From Crambe crambe (lineage: Eukaryota; Porifera; Demospongiae; Poecilosclerida; Crambeidae), in contig OZ004592.1 in assembly GCA_963924555.1 (NCBI GenBank), positions 124,001 through 188,000 on the forward strand: a stretch of 64,000 bases of DNA, in the 5' to 3' direction. The first letter of the stretch is position 1. Each line of letters begins with the position of its first letter. The position numbers and the translations under genes are program-made. The notes beneath the pieces were generated by a model that saw only the letters and a list, made by a program, of their open reading frames with translations, was not told the origin of the DNA and did not search any database. Below are positions 35,622 through 46,907 of the stretch, piece after piece.

Positions 35622-37168
35622 TTAATCAAAAAGTCCAAAGCCCATGTCCTCGTCAGATTCATTTTCACTCTCTTCCTTGGCAACTTCTTTGGTTTCTTCT
35701 TTGGTTTCAGCTTCCACTGCTACAGGCAGTGCAGCTGCAAACGCACTTGGGTCTGCCACAAAAGCCTTGGCCTGAAATTAAATAAAGAGCACCACATTCA
35801 CACTTGTGCAAGTCTGTTGTTAGGTAGAACCACATGGTAGGTGACAACCTCATGGTAGGTAAGAGTAGAAAATCATTGTCATTACAACTATTCCTTGAGA
35901 ATTTTAAAATCCCTGGTTGTCTATACTGTACCATAATGATGCAAAAGGTATAAATTACCTGCTCTGCCTCTTTGAATGAAATGTCTGTTGCCACTGCAAC
36001 AGCCAGCAAGTTCTGGGGGTACAAACCAAGCAAGCAGAATTAATAAAGTACCAATCTATGCACGATATCATACAAACCTTGAATCCGTTGACAATGGAGT
36101 GAGGGACAGAGGCTGCTGTGGGGTAACCGATGGCCAAGGAAACAGCTGCAACGTTAGCCACACCCTGCACAAAGATTAGGGGGCTAGTTGATGCTGCAAC
36201 ATTCTTTGCACAGACAACTCACACTGAGAAACTTCTTTATCAAGTCGTCCTCGGAAATATCCAAGATGTTAGGAGGAAAGAGCGAGCCACTATCATACAC
36301 TAGACAATCAAATTCAAAATGTCGATTGTAAACCTTGCTACTTGACACATGTCTAACCCTGTAGAATCTTGAGCCCATAAGAGAAGGGGAAAATCTTCAA
36401 CATCTGAAGCAAAGTTGCTTCAGAGTGTCCAACTTTTTCATCTTTTTTGACAAGGTGGACTTCTCCCAAGATTTCGATGGTTCCCTTTGAAATCTTGGTG
36501 GCTATAGACAGGGCTTGGAAGAAAGAGGTTTTCTCTGGACCTAACCCCGTGTTCTGGGGTGGCACAAACACATCTATAGGTGCAATGGCTCCTGCCTTCG
36601 CTGGGGCTTCAACCTATACAATAAAGAGGCGGCAATTATTTTTCAACACTAGACGCCAGGTGGCCTCACCTTATTGGACGCAATGAGGTCCCTGATATCT
36701 GTAAGTTCCTCAGAGGTGAAGACAAAACCGACATTACCCCTAATCTGGGGGAGAATTTTCTCCAGGTTAGGGTTCTGGTCCAAGTGGCCACGAATAGCCT
36801 TCCTCATGGTGGTGTTCTTTCCCATCAAGACCACACCCCTATCCCGCAGAGAAGCACGGATCTGCTGCATCTGCTTAGATCCCACATTATCCACGTTGAC
36901 AATGAAGAAACGAGGATACTCATCTAACAAAGACTAGAAAAGGAATACGATAATCAACCATTGCTATCCATCACTTCCTAATTGGCCACACCCCTGGCAA
37001 TATAAGAGTTGTGTCAGAAGGAAGGCAGCTATGGTGCTATCAACACTAAATATCTGATATTGCAATAGCATCCACCTTTCTCATCACCCACAACCACAAC
37101 TATATATATTATACCAGTAGTCTTGTGAAGTAGTTGGCCTTCCAAGTCGCTTTGTCTTCCCTGCCCAT
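35622..37168 (-). CDS. RPLP0: 60S acidic ribosomal protein P0 (uL10)
   Basis: The start at 37168 opens [18 protein letters not shown]. Exons then give [60 protein letters not shown], the P0-specific middle ([20 protein letters not shown]), SYGLKILQ then [34 protein letters not shown], and the acidic tail ending EDMGFGLFD, the shared P-stalk C-terminus that binds elongation factors. It is the base of the ribosomal stalk. Intron 1 hosts a C/D snoRNA candidate. The intergenic region with ESD suggests a non-coding first exon starting at a TOP-like tract. Confidence 0.97.
37008..37094 (-). ncRNA. C/D-box snoRNA in RPLP0 intron 1, SNORD83-like 18S guide
   Basis: On the minus strand, C box GTGATGA (complement of 37081-37087) and D box CTGA (37014-37017) are enclosed by a perfect 6-bp terminal stem, GTTGTG with CACAAC (37089-37094 and 37008-37013). 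A C'-like GTTGATA lies between. The 12 nt preceding the D box complement AAGGAAGGCAGC, a universally conserved 18S rRNA segment. The five-nucleotide rule points to the A of AAGGA, which I equate with human 18S Am468, the SNORD83 target (from memory). The position inside a ribosomal-protein intron fits normal snoRNA hosting. Confidence 0.82.
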
Positions 37169-37269
37169 CTTTGTGGATCACGGATTGCCTCAACGGGTTT
37201 AAAAACTCAGCTGCTGAAAAAAAGAGCAACTCAGTTATCATATCTCACAGAACATACACTCACCAAACG

Positions 37270-37326
37270 AAAAGAAAGACCTTGTGGTTCTGCACCACGT
37301 GTTTCTTTGGAACTAAAGCGCATGCG
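37270..37326. promoter_or_regulatory. RPLP0/ESD divergent promoter: TOP tract and NRF1-like palindrome
   Basis: The minus-strand string GTCTTTCTTTT (complement of 37270-37280) is identical to the TOP-like tract of RPS4. It is followed toward RPLP0 by a GTGAGT donor and later a polypyrimidine-AG acceptor, which implies a spliced 5' UTR. GCGCATGCG at 37318-37326 is a perfect NRF1-type core lying between the two genes. Confidence 0.6.
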
Positions 37327-37375
37327 TATATTTACACACACATAAAACTGTGCTAATTGCAGGCTCTGCACGGAC

Positions 37376-38230
37376 ATGGCTGCTCCAAAGCTTATTTCCA
37401 GCGCTAGGTGCTGTGGCGGATTCCAAAAAGTATTCGAACATACCAGCAACGTGCTCAAGTGCAATATGAAATTTGGGATCTACCTGCCAACTAAATCCGA
37501 GTCGGTCAAAGTTCCTGTCCTGTATTGGTTGTCCGGATTAACTTGCACCGAGCAGAACTTCATAACCAAAGCAGGTGCCCAAAAATATGCAGAAGAATAC
37601 GGAATAGCTATTGTTGCTCCGGATACTAGCCCCAGAGGGTGTAATATTGAAGGTGAAGAGGGTTCATGGGATTTTGGCACAGGTGCAGGCTTTTACATCA
37701 ATGCCACTCAAGAGAAATGGAAAACCAACTACAACATGTACTCCTACATCACCAGTGAACTCCCCACTTACATCAGCTCGCATTTCCCAGTGCTCATTAC
37801 AAAGCAAGCCATATGTGGTCATAGCATGGGTGGGCATGGTGCTCTCATTTGTGCCTTGAAGAATCCGGGCATGTACAAATCAGTCTCTGCATTTGCTCCC
37901 ATCTGCAACCCAGTCAACTGTCCATGGGGGCAAAAAGCATTCTCTGGCTACTTTGGGTCCAATAAGGAAGAGTGGAAGGAGTGGGATGCATGTCATCTTG
38001 TCAAAAAGTTCAAAGGTCCTTCCTTCTCGTACATTTTGATCGATCAGGGAAAAGGTGACAACTTCTTGGCTCAGAATCAGTTGCTGCCTGAGAATTTTGT
38101 TGACGCATGTCGTGAAGTGGGGATGCAGGTAGTGTTGCGTATGCAAGAAGACTACGATCACAGTTACTACTTCATATCCTCCTTCATAGGAGAACACATC
38201 AAACATCATGCTGATATTCTCAATGCTTAA
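37376..38230 (+). CDS. ESD: S-formylglutathione hydrolase / esterase D
   Basis: One intact exon encodes 284 residues from [20 protein letters not shown] to HHADILNA. The alpha/beta-hydrolase features are [53 protein letters not shown], the nucleophile elbow [12 protein letters not shown] (Ser), DQGKGDNFL (Asp) and DYDHSYYF (His). Length and motifs match human ESD, the cytosolic enzyme that hydrolyses S-formylglutathione in formaldehyde detoxification. No residue of the catalytic triad is missing. It is divergent with RPLP0 (207 bp) and converges on GATAD1 with 49 bp between stops. Confidence 0.97.
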   Translation: MAAPKLISSARCCGGFQKVFEHTSNVLKCNMKFGIYLPTKSESVKVPVLYWLSGLTCTEQNFITKAGAQKYAEEYGIAIVAPDTSPRGCNIEGEEGSWDFGTGAGFYINATQEKWKTNYNMYSYITSELPTYISSHFPVLITKQAICGHSMGGHGALICALKNPGMYKSVSAFAPICNPVNCPWGQKAFSGYFGSNKEEWKEWDACHLVKKFKGPSFSYILIDQGKGDNFLAQNQLLPENFVDACREVGMQVVLRMQEDYDHSYYFISSFIGEHIKHHADILNA

Positions 38231-38279
38231 AATTATTTCTTTTGTGATTAATTTGTGATTTTGTAAGAATGAATGATTT

Positions 38280-39395
38280 CTAATGAGATGGAGAGGAGAG
38301 CCAAAGTCCTGCTTGTTCCATATCGTGAAAATATGAACTCTGAAAGTGTCTCGACTGTGGTGAGTGGGAGACAAATTCAATGCAGTCCATGGACCTGGGA
38401 GCATCTTCCTCTGGTCCTGTATTGTTTTCAATAAAGAACCAAAGTGCACTTTAATAGTTACTTGCCTAGTATGAACATTGCAGGGTCAAAGTGAGTTGGG
38501 TTGGGGTGTTTGGGTAGGAGCCATGTCAAGATAGCATACTTGTTAGCATACTGGTCCAATAGAAAGCCTCGTGCCACTGCATAGTACACGCCACCATCTC
38601 TGTCCAACAGAGACACAATATCTCCAACCTCAAACATGGTTCCCTAAAGAACATAGTAACAATGGTTTCCTGTTACTGGAACACTTTTTGGATGTATTAC
38701 TCCAAATAGGACCCACTCTACAAGCAGTTCTATCAAATAGACATGTTTTATACCATGTATTCAATTGAGTTAGCAGTGACAGTGTAGGCCAAATTCTCTG
38801 GTGCTTGAATTGGTTGGCCCTGCTTCAGAGTCCTTCTATTCTTTGATACAGAAGCCATGCCATGTCCACTAACAGGAACCACTGGGGGAGATGGTGTTTC
38901 AGTCTTGTCTCGTGTGGTGTTTGACCCCTTACCACTTTCTGCTTTTGTAGAAGAAGCACCCTGGCTGCTGCTGCTCAGAGAAGTAGTGATACTAGCAGAA
39001 CTAACCTCACTAGTCAGCGAACCATTACCAGAAGATGACGGAGGTACAGAAGTATTGGATTGCTGAGCTTGCAGTTGTTGTTGTTGTTGTTGTTGTTGTT
39101 GTCTAGCTTTAGCCCTCTCATGTGACCTGGTGGTCCGTCTGGTGGTGACCCCAAGGGAAGGTAACTCTGGTTGAGTGGAAACTTGAGGTACAGGTTTTGA
39201 ATTGGATGGTGCGTGTGGCTTAAGAGAATCTTTCTTTAGAGAAGATGTGGGGCTCTCTGATGAAGTCAAGGCAGACTGAGCAGCTTTTTGTGTCCTGTGG
39301 CAATCTAAACATATCACTGCACCCTCCTGGTCTCTGTGCCACATTAAACTAGAAGTAACACCACATCTCACACACACAGGATCACACTCGGACAT
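38280..39395 (-). CDS. GATAD1: GATAD1-like GATA zinc-finger chromatin protein
   Basis: The start at 39395 opens MSECDPVCVRCGVTSSLMWH with an atypical GATA finger (CVRC...CLDC). A disordered Ser/Gln-rich region with a nine-glutamine run follows, then APENLAYTVTANSIEYM, FEVGDIVSLLDRDGGVYYAV, QYANKYAILTWLLPKHPNPT, FDPAMFILGPEEDAPRSMDC and IEFVSHSPQ. The post-finger domain is the GATAD1 signature. In mammals it reads H3K4me3 with a KDM5A/SIN3B-HDAC complex. Intron complement(38417-38465), 49 bp, uses a GC donor (CTAG|GCAAGT). The human protein has poly-Gly where this one has poly-Ser/Gln. It is divergent with the BTB-Kelch gene (137 bp). Confidence 0.88.
39074..39103 (-). repeat. Poly-glutamine CAA tract in GATAD1
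   Basis: A run of CAA codons (minus strand) ending in CTGCAA encodes nine consecutive glutamines in the disordered linker. It is a candidate length-variable microsatellite. Confidence 0.9.
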
Positions 39396-39532
39396 AATAA
39401 TCTGTCACTGGAACTTGAACTTTGACCTTTTATCGGTCAAGTGAGAAACCAAAACCCAAACAAATCAACAGGGTGCTAAAAAGTAGAATTCTGGCAATAC
39501 TCCTCTAGTACTGTGCCAGTGCAGTGCACGCC

Positions 39533-41448
39533 ATGGCCAGCAACCAACAGGACACCAATAAGCAGGACGGAGTGGCCGTCTCAGACTCCAGAATGTTCAA
39601 GATCAAAGACCACTGTTCTGAATCTTTTGCGGCCATGAACCAGTTGCGTAGGGAGGACCAGCTCTGTGATGTTGTGTTTAGGATTGGCTCGGAGACCTTC
39701 AGTGCTCATAGAGTAGTAGTAGCCAGTGTCAGTCCTTACCTCCGGGCTATGTTCACCTGTGGCATGAAAGAAAGTTCACAAGACGAAATTGAACTCAAAG
39801 ACATAGAGCCCCAGGCTATGGCATCACTTATTAACTATGCTTACACTGGAGAGGTCTTGGTCACAGTTGACAATGTACAAGACCTGCTGCCCGCTGCAGG
39901 TATCCTCCAGTTGAAGGACTTGAAGGAGGCCTGCTGCGCTTTCCTCAGTGACCACATGGACACCTCTAATTGTCTAGGGATAAAGCAATTTGCTGATCTT
40001 CACTCCTGTCCTGAACTCCTCAAGAAAGCCAACCGTTTCATTGTTCGTAAGTTTATGGCTGTCACAGCTCATGAAGAGTTCCTTCAGCTGCCACAGCCGG
40101 TGCTGAAGGAGATTCTTGAGAACAATCACTTGCATGTAGACTCAGAGATGCAGGTCTACCAAGCCTTCATGACCTGGGTCAACCACGACTTGGAATCACG
40201 TGCTCCAGCTGTCTTTGACTTATTTGACTCCATACGCATCTCTCTCATTCCCCATGAGTTTTGGATGCAAGCTTTCCAAAGTGAGCCCCTGTTTAAAAAG
40301 AGCCAGGCCTGTTATGCATTTCTGAAGGGGTACTTGATGGGAGTTCATTATGACACTCTGGATAAGGAACCTCGTTGTCCAATCAAAGCAATCTACACTG
40401 TGGGAGGTAGGAACAGTCAACAATGTCTTGCCACAGCTGAGCGCTACATGTTTGAGGACAATCGCTGGGAAGAATTGCCTCCCATGAAGCAGGTTCGGAC
40501 AGCAGTAGCAGCAGGGGCCTTGGAAGGAAAACTGTATGCTGTGGGAGGAGAATGCGAATTCAAATTTGCACGAGAAGGGACTCAGTATTTGACTTCAGTG
40601 GAACATTATGATCCTATTCACAATGTGTGGAATCCAGTGGCAGACATGAAATATGCTCGTTCCTTCACTGCTGTTTGCACTTTGAATGGTAAGTTGTACA
40701 AAAGAGGTACAATTGCATTCTAGTGGGGGGGTGACCCCTCCCTCCCTCTAGCTCTCTGGTTACAGCTTTTTTGAGGTCACAACATTATTTTACACCCATG
40801 TGTCATGCATAGCACAGATTTGCTGTAGCTTATCTAATCAACTGCCCTCTTCATCCTTTGATGTATTCTTTGTGTTCAGGGAAGTTGTATGCTGTGGGAG
40901 GAGAGACCACTGCCCATTGCTATAAGTCAGTGGAGGAATATGACCCTATCACCAACACTTGGAGAGATATGCCTGATATGCACTCTGCTCGCTCTGGTGC
41001 TGGTTGTTGTGCCATGGATCGTCATCTGTACGTTGTGGGAGGACAGGATCGTGCCATCCACCACTCCTCTATGGAGTGCTACTACCCTGAAGACAGGTGT
41101 TGGCGGGTCTGTGCATCCATGCGAATAGCTCGTTCTGGAGTGGCTGCTGTCATCTTTGGCAGACACATCTATGCTATTGGAGGGCGTGACCGACATCGGC
41201 AAGTCTACCATGACATTGTGGAGCGCTATTCACCTGAGGATAATACATGGGAAAGTTTCCATCGACTGATTCACCTGAGGGCGTGGCCATCAGCATGTGT
41301 GTACCAGGGACAGCTGTATGTCATGGGAGGCTATGATGGACAACATCGACTAAAGTCTGTGGAAAAGTTTGACGTGGAAGAGAAGAAATGGAAGAAGGTA
41401 GCTGATATGAATGAATATCGTGCTGGATGTGGTTCTGCCGTATTGTAG
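39533..41448 (+). CDS. BTB-BACK-Kelch (KLHL family) cullin-3 adaptor
   Basis: Two exons (39533-40689 and about 40880-41448) encode a BTB domain (LCDVVFRIGSETFSAHRVVV, LINYAYTGEVLVTVDNVQDL), the BACK domain (ADLHSCPELLKKANRFIVRK) and six Kelch blades with double-Gly and Tyr/Trp signatures (YTVGG, YAVGG, YVVGG, YAIGG, YVMGG). The protein ends GCGSAVL. Such proteins bridge CUL3 to substrates held in the Kelch propeller. It resembles KLHL18/KLHL20/KEAP1-type members, but no substrate can be named and KEAP1 sensor cysteines were not assessed. The single intron begins with a near copy of the start of exon 2. Confidence 0.9.
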
Positions 41449-41698
41449 CATAAAATATTAGTCTGTGTATCATCATCCTGTGTCCATCTCCTGCTCATCA
41501 AATGTGAATTAATTCTGTATCATAATATGTACTGTCTCCTGCTCATCAAGTGTTTTAACTCTGATTGATGTCAACATTTTTAAAAAAATTTCATTCCAGT
41601 TGCTGTTGTACAGCAATACTATATTAAAACGGGTTGAAAAAATATGCAGGAAAGGAATTATGAAGTGTCCCTAGTATAGTATACAGTTGGGGGTGTGG

Positions 41699-43758
41699 TC
41701 AGAGGGGACTCAAGTGTTGTTGTTTTTCTTCACTGAGGTCAGGATGCCACACATCTATAGTCAAGTACACAGCAGGTTCCTGCCCCAAATACCAGATCTC
41801 TTTCTCAAAGGACTCATCAATTACTCCTATTTGACCAGAGCCAATGATCCTGAGCACAGAAAATAAAAAATTATTGCATCTGATAAGCTTGAGGAAGAAG
41901 TTTCAGGAAGCTGAAAGTGAGTATATAGCCCCATATCAAAACAGAATCCTCTTAATAATGACTTACTTCTTATCGGTGGCCACTCTGATTTGTATTCCCC
42001 CCTGGGGGTCCAGTTGCAGCCCCACAACTACCTGCAGTTTAGTGTTGGTGCTCCCTACATGAGAACCAATGTGCGTGTTTGGGGGGATGCTGGAAAACTT
42101 GACAGTCCCTCGCCGACAACCAGCTGCTTCAGGGAATGTCTCGATCAGAGCACAGGTCTTGGGTGCCGACTGGCAGTTCCTGAAATTCTTCTTTCCATTG
42201 GAGAACAGGACAAAATGAGGTGTCATCTTTCCGCTTCCATCCACAAATGCAACCTTCTCAACATTGAAAGTTGATAATGCCTCACTGAATAGGAAGTGGT
42301 CAAAAACAGAAGTGATAAAGAAATGGTACAGGAAACGGTCTTACACACCTTCTGATGATGTCGATATTTTTCTCTACTCTGCTGATTTCGGTCATATAGT
42401 TGGTGGTGTCTGGGGACCACCATGGCGATGCTGTGAGCCCTGGTTCATTCACCAGAGACCTCTGCCAAATAGAAGGAAACAAGCCCATGGATACTCCCTC
42501 TCCAAATAGAGCGAGTGCCTAATACAAGTAAAGACAAGTACTGTAAAACTGTTCTAATATTACGTTCCATACTTGCCTCTTCTGATCGATTTAGTCTTTT
42601 AAGGGTATCACCAGCATAGTTGTAAAAGCGTCCACTTTTCCTTATATCTTGGTCATTACGAATACCTCCCATGATCAATGGCAGAGCTTGTTCATATTGC
42701 TTCTCTGAGTATAAGATAGAGCCCAGCTGAGCCCGTCCAAAGTGGTTATCCTCAAACTTGTCAATACTCTTCTTGAACTGAGTCTTGGCCTTTCTCGCGT
42801 TTCCCTGGGAGAGATAAAGCATGCCCAGTTTATTTGCAAAAGTCATATCGTCGCTGCGTAACTCCACTAGTTTCTCCATGCCTCTCACTGCCAACTGGAT
42901 CTTGCCTCTCTCCTGGGCCTTATCCACCATGGCAACCAGGGCTGGGAGTCTGATACTATCACCAGCTGTAATGGATTGAAGTCCCACCATACGAAAAAAA
43001 TCAATAGCACTATCAAGCAGTTTGTTGCTCCTCTTTTCTTTGGCCATATGGGACAGAGTGATGCCCTTTCCAAATTGTGCTCTTGCAGACTGAGGGAAGG
43101 TGCTGAGAATGGCATTGAAGCGGTCCAGGGCATCCTGGTACTTGCCATCTATCAGTAAGTTGTCTGCTGTGAGAATCTCCATCATGTGAGGACGGTCAGG
43201 GTCACTCACAGGTATGGGTTGCCGCAACACTCTGTACTTCAATTTCTCTTCATGTTCACTCATTTTGGGTGGCTTTTTCTTGACTGGTTTCTTCCCTGGT
43301 TTTTTAGCTGATGTTTTCTTTGGAGGATTAGATGTCTCAACCTTTTCACTTCCAGTCCTAGGTTTTTCCTTGGGAGACTTGGTCGTCTTAGTCTGTGGTT
43401 TGCCTGTCTTTCCCTGAGTTGTCCGAGGTTTGCTTGTCTTTTCCCGAGTTGTCCGAGGTTGAGGGGTCTGGGAGTACGAGATGTAGTAATAGAAGCCTAC
43501 CATTGCTACTATTAGCAACAATGCAAGCAGCAGCCATCTCATCTTTGAACTCTGATCTTGTTCTCTAAGTGCCCTCAGTTTTCTATCCTGTCTCTCTTTA
43601 TGCATACAATGTAGATAAGTGACTACCATCTATAGTTATTTTAATATGCTCTCACTTTTTGCTACAGAGTCTTCAGTAGATGAATGTGATGCTGCACCAC
43701 CAACATCTCCATTCTTCTTCTGTTCTGAGGAACCTTTCCCAACTCTTTGGGTAGCCAT
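41699..43758 (-). CDS. ASPH: Aspartyl/asparaginyl beta-hydroxylase (ASPH)
   Basis: The start at 43758 opens MATQRVGKGSSEQKKNGDVG. A cytosolic segment precedes one membrane anchor (MRWLLLALLLIVAMVGFYYY), giving type II topology. A Lys/Pro/Thr-rich luminal stalk, TPR repeats (NLLIDGKYQDALDRFNAILS; YLSQGNARKAKTQFKKSIDK) and the oxygenase domain (RSLVNEPGLTASPWWSPDTT, SAPKTCALIETFPEAAGCRR, THIGSHVGSTNTKLQVVVGL, SFEKEIW, VDVWHPDLSEE) follow. This is the full ASPH plan; the enzyme hydroxylates Asp/Asn in EGF-like domains in the ER using Fe(II) and 2-oxoglutarate. Metal-ligand histidines appear at HVG and in the C-terminal SFEKE/WHPD area. It is divergent with DDX54 (125 bp). Confidence 0.92.
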
Positions 43759-43883
43759 TACTCGTCCAGCTCAGCCCTTCCTCTGTCACCTCACATATTT
43801 ATTTCCGTTTCCGCTTCGTTTGCGCGCGCTTCTCGACCACGTGTAGTTTGTGGCGATCCGTACCTTATACTTTGTAGGTCGAG

Positions 43884-46800
43884 ATGGAGCTCGAGGCAGC
43901 AGTAGCTCGGACTAAGTTCCCTTCCTTTAGTGCTGAGCAGGAGAAAGAGAGTTTAGAGAATGAAGACAGTGAGTGTGAGACCACCAGAGCCATGGTGGCT
44001 CGTCAAAACAGAAAGGGGAAAAAGTCTGGTGGTTTCCAGTCCATGGGTAAGTCCTAGCCGACCCTTTAGAGGGACTTACCCTTGATGCACACATGATGAA
44101 ATCATTTATCCATGGCAGGTTTTAGTCGTGCAGTGTTCAGTGGGATCATGAAGAAAGGCTACAGAATTCCAACACCAATACAGAGGAAGGTCAGTAAAGC
44201 TCGTGATGAATGGATAACATCATGCTGAATAATGTGCTCTTTTAGTGTATGCCTCTGATAATGGATGGGAAAGATGTGGTCGCTATGGCAAGGACTGGCT
44301 CAGGAAAAACAGCTGCATTTCTATTGCCTATGTTGGAATCACTGAAAACTCACTCAACAAAGGTCATTATTATCTTTAGCCGTTTCCTCACCACTACACC
44401 CCTTTCTCCTCTCTATAGGTGGGAGCACGGGCTCTTATTCTCTCTCCCACTCGAGAACTGGCCATGCAGACTTTTAAATTCACTAAGGAGCTCGGGCGAT
44501 TCACATCACTAAGAGCTGTCCTCCTGCTGGGGGGAGACAATATGGAGGACCAATTCTCAGCCATTCATGAGAACCCTGACATGTGAGACAAAGTGCTGTA
44601 GCTTGTACCTCATAATCACTGGAACTCGTATGCCTAGTATCATAGCCACCCCTGGTCGTTTTCTCCATCTGCTGGTGGAGATGGAATTGACTCTGACATC
44701 AATAGAATATGTTGTGTTTGATGAAGCAGACAGACTATTTGAAATGGGTTTTGCAGAGCAACTTCAGGACATAATCCGACGACTTCCTGAGTCTCACCAG
44801 TCTCTTCTTTTCTCTGCCACTCTACCTCGCATGCTGGTAGAATTTGCCAAAGCTGGTCTGAAAGACCCAGTCTTGGTACGGCTTGACGTCGACTCCAAGC
44901 TCAGTGAGCAACTTAAGCTCTCATTCTTATCCGTGCGAGCAGAGGACAAGCAAACAGCCCTCCTCTACTTGCTCCAATCTGTCATCCCTTCAACAGAGCA
45001 GACTGTTATCTTCACTGCCACTAAACACCATGTGGAGTACTTAAAGGAGGTAAGCCTTATTGTTTGTCCCCTCTACCATTTTATTTTCCTTCTCCCCTCC
45101 CTCACACAGCTGCTGGAACTATCTGGTGTTTCATGCACTTATATTTATAGTTCCTTGGACCAAACTGCCAGGAAAATCAATGTTGCTAAGTTTGTCAACA
45201 AAAAGACTATGACAATGCTGGTCACTGATGTTGCTGTAAGATTATCATGACAATGTCATCATTAGAAATTAATGATCGTTCCTTTTTCAGGCAAGAGGGA
45301 TAGACATTCCTATGTTGGACAATGTCATTAATTTTAATTTCCCTGCAAAACCAAAGCTCTTTGTCCATAGAGTAGGCAAGTACTTCTCTACATAATTATC
45401 GTGATATCATGTGGCTATATCATGTGATTTACAGGTCGAGTGGCTAGAGCAGGAAGAAGTGGGTGTGCTTACTCTTTGGTGGCTCCTGATGAAGTTGCCT
45501 ACATGCTAGACTTGCATCTCTTTCTGGGACGTTCTCTAAGAATGCAAGGAGATTCACATACAGGTAAGCCCTCTACCATGTAATTTTTGACCTTTACTGG
45601 TGGATTGCCAGGTGTGTATGGGAGTATTCCAAGATCTTTGCTGAGTCAGCTAGAAGACTTGGTGAAGCAGCTACACTCCACTTCCACTGACCTCTGTGAC
45701 CTTAAACGTGTCTCAGAGAATGCTCAGAAGCAGTATGTCCGATCGCGAGGTCAACCTGCTCCCGAGTCAGTGAAACGAGCCAAGAAACTTCCCGAGTGTG
45801 TTCCCCTCCACCCAATGTTTGATACACTCTGCTCCAGTGGGGAGGTGCAGCAATGTCTGCTTCTGGACAGGCTCAAGCACTACAAACCACCACAAGTATG
45901 TCTGTAAATGCGTACCTTAAGACTTATGATAACTGTGATTCCACAGACTATCTTTGAAATACACTCTACAACAAAAACTGAAGCTAAACAAATCATGAAG
46001 TCAAAACGGTATTAATTATGGTACTCTCTTCTCTTCTGATTATACCATGGTGGGTGTTAATTAGGAATTATCACTCGGCTGTGATAGAGAGGAGTAGAGA
46101 ACAGAGGACTCGGCAGTTTGAGGAAGCTAACTCTGTAGGGAAGGACTCCAGGGACTCCGAGTGTGAGCTCCTAGAGGACGACTTGGAGATATTTCAGACC
46201 GAACAATCTGCTAAAGATCAACTGAGGAAAAGTAAGAAACCACATCTTTTAGTTTGCTCATTATGTTGAGATTTTTGGCAGAAAAGTTGAAACGGAAGGA
46301 TTCAGAGCACTACGTCAAGTATGCCCCCAGTGATGTGTACTCTGAAAAGGGATTGTCCTTGGGTGGGAGTTTTGACCTACAGGCTAACAGTGCTGTCCTG
46401 GATTTAGATGGTGATGATGAACAAACACTTGTTAAATCTTGTACCACCACCAAATGGTATGTGTGCTGTTGTGAGGAACACTTCAGTTCGATACATATTA
46501 CATCGTCCTCGTATTTTGAAGGGACAGAAAACGCAAGAAGTTTGTGGGAGAGAGTGGGCAAGAGTCTCAGAGGAAGAAACGTATCAAGACCGAATCAGGA
46601 CACTGGATCAAAGCATCCTATAAGTCAAATGCCTACAAAGAATGGAAGGAGAGGCACAAAATAGATGCCCCCCTGGCAGGGGAGGGAGTAGCCATCACAA
46701 ATCAGAAGTTAGAGGCAACAAGAGGCCCCTTCAGGCATGGTCGCCACAGGAGAGGTCAAGGTGCAAAGGGGACAGTAGCTGATCTCAAGCCAAAGGCAGT

Positions 46801-46888
46801 TATTTTTAAAAATAGACAAAAAAGAGAAGCATTGGAACACAGAAGAAAAACCAGAGCAAAAATGAAAACTAAAAAGAAGAAAAGCTGA
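43884..46888 (+). CDS. DDX54: DDX54 / Dbp10 DEAD-box RNA helicase
   Basis: The start at 43884 opens [20 protein letters not shown]. Exons give the Q-motif region ([20 protein letters not shown]), [11 protein letters not shown] (Walker A), PTRELA, ATPGRF, DEAD within [32 protein letters not shown] and [11 protein letters not shown]. The Dbp10 C-terminal domain follows ([40 protein letters not shown]), then a basic tail [11 protein letters not shown]. Dbp10/DDX54 is a nucleolar helicase of large-subunit ribosome assembly. All helicase motifs are intact. The stop codon lies 19 bp from that of convergent MTMR9, so their 3' UTRs must overlap. Confidence 0.95.
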
Positions 46889-46907
46889 CTGACTGAGTGA
46901 CTTATCA

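Noticed and set aside
39524-39532. Upstream extension of the BTB-Kelch start
   Set aside because: The upstream codon is GTG; the first ATG in good context is at 39533.
44189-44246. GTGATGA followed by CTGA in a DDX54 intron (possible C/D snoRNA)
   Set aside because: Only about 15 nt separate the boxes and there is no closing stem, so it is too short to be a snoRNA.
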